NCBI GenBank assembly: GCA_949825025.1 | Contig: OX463786.1 | Span: forward strand, 16,687,911-16,751,910 | Origin: Siphlonurus alternatus | Lineage: Eukaryota > Arthropoda > Insecta > Ephemeroptera > Siphlonuridae | Length of the DNA: 64,000 bases | Reading direction: 5' to 3' | In this document: in pieces, positions 57,501-64,000 of the stretch | How positions within the stretch are numbered: position 1 is the first letter of the stretch | Layout: each line of letters begins with the position of its first letter | Made by a program: the position numbers and the translations under genes | The notes under the pieces: model-generated | Database searches by the model: none | What the model saw: only the letters and a program-made list of their open reading frames with translations | What the model was told of the DNA's origin: nothing

Positions 57501-60208
57501 GCAAATTAAGTTCGTTCTAATCTTCCCACTGATTATGCCCTTAACAAAGACCAAGATTTTGTTGATTTTGATCTTGCTGTCATTAATGAAGAATCTTCTC
57601 AAAGCTTTGATTTAATAAGAACAACTAATAAAGCAATTTATGCTCAACAGCTGTCTTACTATGGCATAATTAAGTACCGTGATATGCATTAAGAAGTTAC
57701 TGTAATACTGGGTGAGTTCTCTAATTAAGCATGTCTCATACGTATTATGTAAACTACTTTTTATCATGTTGACTATATTTTGTTAAATAATTATTGACAT
57801 ACATAGACGTCTAGTGTTGAAATTTGGAAACATGGATTGTTTTTAAGAATGTGACACGAAAGGAAGTGTGAACAGTAGGAAGAAGTCCCCCAATTTGGAC
57901 TGAACATAGAAGTTTGTCTTACCTCCCCCGTGTCCTGGTGGCGGCATGCCGAAGGGCGGTGGTCCTCCAAAGGGTGGGGGACCTCCAAATGGAGGCATAC
58001 CGTGGGGCGGCATCATTCCAGGGGGTGGCTGCATCGTGTTGGGCATCCCTCCTCCTCCTGAACAGATGATTAAAGGTTAGTCACCTTTTTTTTAATTTTT
58101 TTAATCAAACCCTATTGGGTACTTCTATTTACTAATTACATATATACTACTTTGAAACCCCGAACCTTCCGAAACCCTAACTTGAGCGTTTCGCGGGCTC
58201 TTCCGGAACGGGGGCGGCCACAGCCTTGCAAATCCATCCCGGCATTTGCCTGCGGCTGAGGGAAACGTGGAAACCTCAGCCAGGATGGACGTTACAGCTT
58301 TTGTCAATGAACCGGAAGTGCAATGGTCCAAAGCCAGGGGAACCACATTTTTAACAAATACATAAACTTTAAATTTAATGTTAGTCGATAAAAGCAGAAA
58401 AATTCCATTTAGTAATGTTTATGTTGATTGAGGGGGGGGGGGAGGGGGGGAAAGAGATATGGGTAAGGAAAATAGCATAAAGGTAAATACTGTAGTTTGG
58501 TTTTAGGGTAAAAGTAATTAAAAAAAATGTAAAAACCAAAACAAACAAAAAAATGGACCTCACATAGCTCAGAATGCTCAGATTTTATACCCATATTTAT
58601 AAAAAAATAAAAGTCACAAATAAGTAGCATCCCAATTAATTTTGAATCTTTTCTAGGGGCCCCACTCAAGCTGTTCCCTCCACTTCAATAATGGTTACAA
58701 TGCAGTAGTGTGCATATTACAATTTCAGTTATTTATGGACAACATACATGAAATTTTTTTATTGTAGAAATGAATAGAGGGTACCGAATTATGCTACTCT
58801 GAATTTTTTCAGATTATTTTGAAACCCAGAACTATTTTTAAGTAATTATTGAAAGTGCGGCCACGCCCCCTGGAGGCGTCAGTCAATAGGCAACTCATGT
58901 CTATCCTTTTTATTAAGGATTCAGGGGTGCCAACTTAACTTAGAAAACTTTCATTGATTATTTAAAAATAGTTCCGGGTCTCAAAAAAATCTGAAAAAAA
59001 ATCAGAGTGGCATAATTTGGTGCCCTCTATTCATTTCTGCAATAAGAAAATTTCATGTATGTTGTCCATCAGGGGACAAAGGAAGGTAGAGAGGACAAAA
59101 TATTATGCTTTGAGATGCAACCATAGACTGTTTAATTGTTCAACTCACCCGGGGGTTGGTCTCCTCCTCTCTCCCCATCCCCTCCCCTCTCTCCATCCCC
59201 TCCCTTCTGCGTGGCTGCCTGGGCTTGTGCCACAGCAGCCTGTGCCGCGGTAGAAGTGTTTCCTGGTGCCACATTCCCACCGGGGGAGGCCATGGCACCG
59301 TTGTTTGGTCCTGAGGGACCACCAGCCTGGGCAGCTTGAGCCATCGCCTCAACCTGAGGAAATAGACAAATTTTGGTGACTTTTGAAACTTAGCACAAAT
59401 ATGCTGAACAGTACGTTGCAGTAGTTTCAATATATTCCATCTGGTGACTTCAAAAGACAGGACTATAAGATTGGCTTCCAAACGCTTCAGACTCTTCACA
59501 GGATTATAAGTTCCAGAAAGGATCGTGCATGACCATGTGATGTTGTTCGTTACAAGCCAATTACTGAGAGCGTTACAAACACGACCAAATTAAATTTGAC
59601 GGCTAGTGTAGTAGCACCTTTGCAGAGACATATCATCTTCTCAAAATAAAAGTGTTGAGAATTCCACAATTTTTTTATGCAATTATAGACCTTATGTAAC
59701 ATGAACATAAGATCTACATTTGCATCAAAACTTTGTTTTATACAATCCTCATATTAGAAAAGACATAAATTGATATAATTATTCTGAAGGCAAAATTATT
59801 AAATAAAGCTCCACACACCTGATCCTGTGTTATTATCTTGACGTTGGGTCCCTCGGGTTTGGTCCAAGTGGTCTCTCTAGACCGAGCGTTGTAGAAGTAG
59901 GACTTGCCTTCCCCAGACTTGGTCTCCACCCATATCTCACCGGTCAGGTCAACCCCAGCCAGCGCCTGCAACAATCAATCAATTAACATATCAATCAATA
60001 TTATTTGGAGACTAGCATATCAAGAGATACAGGATTTGCTAATAAGAAAAACAATTTTATGGAAAACTGACTAAAACAAGAGATTACAGTAAATTTTATT
60101 ACATAACTCACTTGTCAGTTAAGTTATTCAAAAAATTAAAGACTTGTTAATTATTGCTTCCTTCTTTTTTTTCAGCATTAAAAAAAATAAGGTAACAGAA
60201 ACTGTTGT

Positions 60209-60256
<48 letters not shown>

Positions 60257-62576
60257 TGCACATAAGACACAATCACATTACTTTCAGCTGTAAACTGTGT
60301 CTATGTTTCTTGTGGTAAAATTGGTATTTTAAAACTGCATCTCAGACCTCCTTTGTTTTACATTAGGTACTTGATTATCTTAGTACATGATTGTAAAACT
60401 TATTTGAGGTTAAGTGTTCTCCAACAGAAATTTTTTTGCCATACAAGTCATCATGTAAAAAAAAAACAATGAGTTTTTCTGACAGAAATTATTGCAACAA
60501 TTGACTTAAAGAGTCAATAGTATTAATTTTTAATGAAGATAATTTAGACCCCTTTTCCTATAGATTTTGGTAGAAAGAAACCCCCCCAAGAAGTGCATTG
60601 ACTGGAAGCCATCATACACATTACAGAGGTACTCACGGGTGGCTGGTTGTTCTGTTGGTTCTGCTGGTTTGGTGGAGGACCTCCCATACCGGGGGGTGGT
60701 CCGTACGGTCCAGGGGGAGGCATCCCCATCGGTCCTCCAGGTCCCATCATGTGTGGAGGCTGTGGACAAACCTCTGGTTAGATACACCGGGGGAGTTGTA
60801 CAAGTAAAAACTTGTTATTGTGTACGTTAAGTCAAGGAACCCAGGAAATTAGGTTTACCTTATTTCGAGTTTTTCCTATACCAGGTAATGCTAATTATTT
60901 TTTATGGGACCACTATCTCCTTTACTTAAAATCAAGTTTCACCTAATAACAAGTTGTTTAATAACGATTTTTACCGTATTTACTTTATTGTTTTTAGTGA
61001 CTTGGTTATCGTAATTGTTGCTAAATAAATAATAATTTTAATTTCTAGATGAATAAATTATAGACCCCATTGATAGTGTAAGTTAATGTTTAATTTATGT
61101 AACCATGCTCAATGTTTTAAAACTTTGAAAAAGCAAGGATTATCATGTCACAGCATGTCAAATAAAAAAAAAAAATGTTTTGTGGGGATCAATCCACAAA
61201 TGAAGTATTCAATTTAAGAGTTTTTTATTGTCTCAGAAATCTCAGAATAGAATTGATGTAAAAAGGATCATGTTTCACTGCAACAATACCACATGGCCTG
61301 AAATTGCATCAAAACTTTGAGCCATGATAAAAACTTGTAGTGAATATAACCTTTAAACCCATTTCATTGCAAGGTCTTCATATACTGTATATTGCGAAAT
61401 GACGATTTGCTTCAGTAAAACTTGTACAAATTGCATTTTCCTAGCTTTAATAAATCACAGTATACCAGTAAAAGTTCTACTCACCATTCCTGGTGGGGGC
61501 CCAGGTCCCATCATTCCGTGTGGGGGCATGCCATGGGGTGGCATGGGCCCCCAGTTGGGATCGAAGGGTGGTGGGCCACCTCTGAAGCCCCTGGGAGGTC
61601 CTCGCGGACCCCCAAAGTGAGGTGGGGGTGGTGGAGGGCCTCTGAACGGTGGGCCACGGGGTCCAAATCCTCCCCTGCCTCGAAATCTCGGGGGTGGGCC
61701 CCCGGGGTGACCTGGGGGTGGTCCTCGAGGAGGTCCAAAGTCGTGGGGACCTCCACGCCCTCTGTGGAGATGACATAAGAATTAGGGGTGTTTTTACGGT
61801 ACGTAGTTCTCTTCTGGAATTATGCTGACGATATATTACAAATAAAAATGTTGAATAAAGCTTCTGAATTTTTTAAATTCAAGGGATACTAATATTGAAT
61901 GAGAACACTTTCCAATTTTTTTATTCAACTTTAGAAGTAAAATCTCTTGTACAATTGGACAATGAAGATAAAACTGTAATTTTCTTGTGTAAAAAACAAT
62001 CAAACTGTAATTTTAACATAAAAAAGAGGGATGAATTATGAAGAAAGGATAGAGTACAAAACAACTCCAAATTATTTATTTTTAGTGTTTTTGTTTTTTG
62101 CTAAAGCAAGATATAAAAAGATAAAATAATACAGTTATAAATGTACATAAATTATGCCAGTTAAAAAATAAAAAAATAAGAAAAAGCTACGTTTAACTAT
62201 ACAGACAAAAATTGGAATATAATGCACTCACTGTACAGAGACAGACCAAATTTACACTTTTTTTGTAAATACTGCAATATAATTATGCTTGAAAATATGC
62301 TTACAATGTTTCAAACTCATAGCTGGACTCTAGATAAAAGCATGCAGAAATAAAATAAACACTTTACTTTTGACTACGAAAGTTCCAAATTTCACCATCA
62401 GATGTCTCACCTGAACATGCCCCCTCCGCGGCCTCCCCTCCCTCCCCCTCCCCCTCCCATGTTTCCTCTGAAGGGACCGTCGTCTCCGTCGTCCTTGTCA
62501 AAGTCAAGGTCGTTGTTATCCATGTCGTCCATCGGGCCGTCCGGAGGACCTCCGTTCATACCACCACTCGACAGAC
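37685..62576 (-). CDS. TCERG1: Transcription elongation regulator 1 (CA150), 5' end off window
   Basis: Twenty-one exons: 62576-62411, 61761-61485, 60759-60637, 59965-59819, 59353-59149, 58057-57923, 57462-57323, 55510-55378, 55123-54986, 54758-54599, 54078-53846, 53068-52872, 52048-51840, 51362-51212, 44647-44550, 43630-43351, 42846-42643, 42093-41939, 41380-41272, 40383-40306, 37900-37685. All phases agree; 1183 residues. Order: acidic and RGG/Pro-Gly-Met-rich N-terminus; WW1 ([19 protein letters not shown]); WW2 ([16 protein letters not shown]); polyalanine run; WW3 ([17 protein letters not shown]); acidic/KKAKVD segment; six FF repeats from [14 protein letters not shown] to [16 protein letters not shown]; end [13 protein letters not shown]. 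The nuclear protein couples RNA polymerase II elongation and splicing: WW domains bind proline-rich splicing factors and FF domains bind phosphorylated polymerase tail. The first exon, with the start codon, is right of the window. Confidence 0.97.
37945..39830. mobile_element. Family C MITE split by a hAT-like insertion
   Basis: TTAAGGGTAAGAT at 37945-37957 is the first 13 bases of a family C variant. The rest, GGTAAGATAACACGAAACATT onward (a slightly broken version of the same end), resumes at 39413 and runs to the mirror end ATGTTTCGTGTTATCTTAC at about 39830. The middle is the hAT-like element described separately. Confidence 0.85.
37958..39412. mobile_element. Non-autonomous hAT-like element, 1455 bp
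   Basis: Ends CAGTGGTGAAAGTA and TACTTTCACCACTG (inner end slightly diverged), with subterminal TTACCAGTGCG repeats. Flanked on both sides by GGTAAGAT (37950-37957 and 39413-39420), the 8 bp target duplication expected of hAT elements. The interior is AT-rich with no transposase frame. It lies in the last intron of TCERG1. Confidence 0.88.
39866..40012. mobile_element. Small element with AATAATGAGCTATCTG ends
   Basis: ATCCAGAATAATGAGCTATC at left and, inverted, GACAGCTCATTATTGTGCAC and TTCTGGAT at right, with a second internal AATAATGAGCTATCTG. A longer relative occupies about 55612-56000. Confidence 0.6.
40838..40904 (-). ncRNA. Box C/D snoRNA candidate, copy 1
   Basis: In host-gene sense: terminal stem GGCAGC...GACTGCC, box C ATGATGA (40897-40891), D'-like CTAA, C'-like TTATGAG and box D CTGA (40848-40845). 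67 nt, in the TCERG1 intron between exons 41272-41380 and 40306-40383. The stretch TATTTTTCGTC before D' could pair with the conserved 18S rRNA segment GACGAAAAATA (recalled, not searched), as expected of a 2'-O-methylation guide. Confidence 0.7.
42305..42455. mobile_element. Small palindromic element
   Basis: TTATGGACACTATTCACAAA at left and TTTTGTGAATTGTGCCATAA at right pair, continuing into AGTTATCC/GGTTAACT. About 150 bp in a TCERG1 intron. Confidence 0.65.
43826..43977. mobile_element. Diverged relative of the CGGAAGTAG-ended element
   Basis: Aligns over its length to 19676-19850, with shared blocks AAGGTTTCTGGA, CAACCT.TCTGCAAA and GCTACTTC; the left terminus is worn. Confidence 0.45.
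44009..44401. mobile_element. Palindromic MITE, family C, copy 4
   Basis: Ends TTAAGGTAGATATAACGTCG and CGACGTTATCTCTACCTTAA, then CAGCTG. Arms are almost identical over about 190 bp around the CTCCATGGAAAAGCCC loop. In a TCERG1 intron. Confidence 0.9.
46397..46752. mobile_element. Palindromic MITE, family C-like, copy 5
   Basis: Ends TTAAGGGTAAGGTAACGCC and GGCGTTACCTTACCCTTAA. The arms pair throughout, with the centre near TTAACATGGAGAAATGGAAC. Interior sequence differs from the other family C copies, so only the terminal type is shared. Confidence 0.85.
47632..47952. mobile_element. Palindromic MITE, family A, copy 7
   Basis: Ends AATGGAGTATCGACTTCAA and TTGAGGTCGATACTCCATT. Right half of the loop region is shortened (GCGGCGTCACAAAAAG). 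In the large TCERG1 intron. Confidence 0.88.
48308..48448. mobile_element. Small palindromic MITE, GGGCATTCACAAAG family, copy 2
   Basis: AGGGGCATTCACAAAGCCC and its right mirror CTTTGTGAATGCCCCT bound arms (GGCCACATTTAGGGCTCG and CGAGCCCTAAATGTGGCC) that pair nearly perfectly. Confidence 0.85.
50770..51140. repeat. Degenerate minisatellite, about 70 bp period
   Basis: Words AATCTGTCATCTATTTTCTA and GAGGATGTAGGAGATAAAAT recur about four to five times with changes; one spacer contains an unrelated 60 bp segment (50915-50980). A related single unit is at about 59067-59125. Near the acceptor side of TCERG1's FF2 exon. Confidence 0.6.
51457..51533. repeat. (AAAT)n microsatellite
   Basis: About 76 bases of AAAT directly before a truncated family B MITE. 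Confidence 0.95.
51575..51785. mobile_element. Truncated palindromic MITE, family B, copy 4
   Basis: Begins inside the loop (GAGGCGTCTATTGACGTCAC) and continues through the right arm to TCATGAAAGTTATCCATT. The left arm is absent; the microsatellite adjoins the break. Confidence 0.6.
52228..52294 (-). ncRNA. Box C/D snoRNA candidate, copy 2
   Basis: Identical to copy 1 across the 67 nt core: box C at 52287-52281, box D at 52238-52235, GGCAGC/GACTGCC stem. It lies in the TCERG1 intron between exons 52872-53068 and 51840-52048, in host sense. Identity extends some 20 bases past the stem on each side, so it arose by a recent copy event. Confidence 0.7.
53330..53800. repeat. Degenerate tandem repeat, about 115 bp period
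   Basis: Four copies of a unit containing AGTAGCCAGTTCAATAGA, CTAACGACGAGCTGGTT and AACTAGCTACTGAA, with starts of the GAGCTGG word at 53402, 53520, 53639 and 53749. In the TCERG1 intron after the WW3 exon. Confidence 0.7.
55612..56000. mobile_element. Longer relative of the AATAATGAGCTATCTG element
   Basis: Left GACTGGAATAATGAGCTACA and GTGGACAATAATAAGCTG; right CAGACAGCTCATTGGCACAC and GATAGCTCACTATTCCGG. The ends are inverted relative to each other and match 39866-40012 in words and order. In a TCERG1 intron. Confidence 0.55.
56212..56545. mobile_element. Diverged palindromic MITE, family A, copy 8
   Basis: Left end AATGTAGTATCGACC, right end TTGAGGTTGATAT; arms keep ATTGCAGACATAGATAG and GTAGTATAACTTTGCAG. 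It is the oldest-looking family A copy in the window. Confidence 0.7.
56637..56703 (-). ncRNA. Box C/D snoRNA candidate, copy 3, diverged D guide
   Basis: In host sense: GGCAGC stem, box C ATGATGA (56696-56690), the same TATTTTTCGTCTCC guide, C'-like TTATGAGG, then GACACAATTTT instead of AATGATGTAC before box D CTGA (56647-56644), and GACTGCC. It lies in the TCERG1 intron between exons 57323-57462 and 55378-55510. Boxes and stem are conserved although the guide upstream of D is not, supporting a structured RNA rather than a random repeat. Confidence 0.68.
58190..58350 (-). mobile_element. SINE body fragment
   Basis: Shares with the SINE at 20291-20672 the order GGCTTTGGACC/CATTG, GAGGTTTCCACGTTTCCCTC (minus strand, small changes) and CAGGCAAATGCCGGGATG-type sequence. 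The 5S-like head and tail are not recognisable. Confidence 0.5.
58734..59070. mobile_element. Palindromic MITE, family B, copy 5
   Basis: Ends TATGGACAACATACATGAAA and TTTCATGTATGTTGTCCAT; loop block GCGGCCACGCCCCCTGGAGG and CTTTTTATTAAGGATTCAGG. The arms share ATTGAAAG and ATTTTTTCAGATT with family A. Confidence 0.85.
60212..60254. repeat. Poly-A tract, 43 bases
   Basis: A pure A run in a TCERG1 intron (poly-T in host sense). No SINE body was recognised on the flank. Confidence 0.9.
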
Positions 62577-62741
62577 CTGCGGGCACAAGTTGACAACGTG
62601 AGGCACTGAGAAAAGTTGGTACACCAAATCTAATTTGAAAATCTAGAGGAAGCAACAATGCTTGTATAGCCAAGATAATTGGGATGATGAGTTGGCACTC
62701 ATGATGAGGGTTGACCTTTGTTACTGATGAAGAGTAAATTA

Positions 62742-63081
62742 CAATGGACAACCTGAAAAAATATTTTTTATTGCAGAAATGAATAGAGGGTACCAAATTA
62801 TACTACTGTGAATTTTTTCAGATTTTTTTAAGCTCCAAAACTATTTTTAAATAATTATTGAAAGTGCAGCCACGCCCCCTGGAGGCGTCAATAGGCGTCT
62901 AGGCCCTATTTTTTGTACAGTATTAAGGATTCAGAGGTGCTAACTTAACTTACAGAACTTTCAATAATTATTTAAAAATAGTTCCGAGACTCAATAAAAT
63001 CTGAAAATTTTAGAGTACAGTATCTTAATTTGGTACCATTTCATTTCTGAAATAAAATTTTTTCATGCAGGTTGTCCATTT
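62742..63081. mobile_element. Palindromic MITE, family B, copy 6
   Basis: Ends AATGGACAACCTGAAAAAAT and TCATGCAGGTTGTCCATT; loop CAGCCACGCCCCCTGGAGGC and ATTAAGGATTCAGAGG. It lies upstream of the first TCERG1 exon in the window, hence in an intron. Confidence 0.85.
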
Positions 63082-64000
63082 TATTTATCGTATTGTTTTC
63101 TAAAAAAAAAAGCACAGGAAAATCTGTTAAGTAACTAATAAACAATAAGCCAGCTATTTTACAAAGAAAACGAGAACAAAAAATCCCAAAATTACTTGAA
63201 TGTGACCGTGGTGAACGTCCAACATTGTATTTCAATTGAAGGAATAAAGAATAAAAAAAAAACTATCCTAGAAGAAGAAAAACAGACAGTGAATGTTGCG
63301 AACCCTAGTTAACAGTAATAATTTTACACCTGGGAATTCTTATGCAAGACAACAAGGTTTTGTGACATTTGTTGTCAGTCCGATTTGCCACAACATCCTA
63401 GATATGTAATGTATGATATATTATGTATGCATATGTACCATACATATACCTTTAATCCATCATTACATCATATTTATCATATCTTCAGTTTCATAAAAAT
63501 CAATTTTGTTAAGTCGAGGAACAGGCATACAAACCAGTAAAATACGTTGGTGGCCAAGTCCTATTCATACCAGGTCTACCGATACCTCCATGCCGGTAAA
63601 TTCTACCGGTAGGTCTACGTAAAGTATTAAATCTTCCTCTCATAGGTCTACCAGTAGGCCTAAACCAAGTCCTTAAATTACTCATCTTGCAACACTACCG
63701 GTAAGAAAAACTTTTTGCATGTGTCCTGCAAAACAACTGACTCAAATAACATAAAGTTGACACGAGGCAAACTAAGTACGTGTCACTTTCCTATCAAATG
63801 TATAAATATGTCTACTGGACCGGAATGTCTGATTAGACCGAGCATGAAGTAAATACTTACATTTTTATTATCAATATTTTAAAATCTAAAATATTACAGG
63901 AAATGGCCGAACAAGGAAATGGACCCCCCACTTTGCTGTGTTTTAAAAAGTTGATATTTTTTTATATGCAAGACTTATAAATGATGATACATGATAAAAT
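63082..64000. other. Intron sequence at right edge
   Basis: No exon was found. It is presumed to be TCERG1's first intron, because the first visible exon starts mid-codon after an acceptor at 62577-62578. Repeated CCGGTA and TAGGTCTACC words occur at 63580-63720. Confidence 0.5.

Noticed and set aside
63901..63945. Plus-strand ATGGCCGAACAAGG as a start codon with good context
   Set aside because: The frame closes quickly and no downstream exon was found; the opposite strand is the TCERG1 intron.

Overview
The window is AT-rich animal nuclear DNA. Its genes are split into many short exons by GT-AG introns, it is full of palindromic repeats and microsatellites, and it contains no bacterial operon structure. 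An extracellular serine-protease homologue, an NRF-domain acyltransferase and metazoan genes (mRpS2, TCERG1) point to an arthropod, most likely pancrustacean. Species cannot be fixed from sequence alone. Gene models below were built by hand from reading frames and splice-phase agreement; exon coordinates are listed in each entry.

Layout. 1-3102 (+): 3' end of a secreted protein in which a trypsin-fold domain with a replaced catalytic serine is spliced in frame to a C-type lectin domain. 7479-14564 (-): a complete eight-exon NRF/acyltransferase-3 membrane protein of 684 residues. 18454-23642 (+): a five-exon 475-residue zinc-finger protein resembling the DNA-binding ends of Crypton-like recombinase proteins but lacking a recombinase core. 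25757-30288: a 4.5 kb foldback element whose unequal arms carry about 14 and 5 copies of a 146 bp monomer. 30290-33519 (+): mRpS2, whose first exon starts at the edge of that element. 37685-62576 (-): twenty-one coding exons of TCERG1 (three WW, six FF domains); its N-terminal exon lies beyond the right edge. Three related box C/D snoRNA candidates lie in TCERG1 introns in the host-gene sense.

The spaces between exons are dominated by non-autonomous DNA elements that are almost perfect palindromes (several families, each present more than once), a hAT-like element nested in one of them with an 8 bp target duplication, a SINE with a 5S rRNA-like segment, and (TTTA)n, (TA)n and (GA)n tracts. 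Much of the intronic RNA of TCERG1 and of the acyltransferase gene can therefore fold into long double-stranded hairpins.

The strongest candidates for something undescribed are the array-bearing foldback element next to the mRpS2 promoter, the protease-homologue/lectin fusion, and the snoRNA trio in which one guide has changed while the other is conserved.
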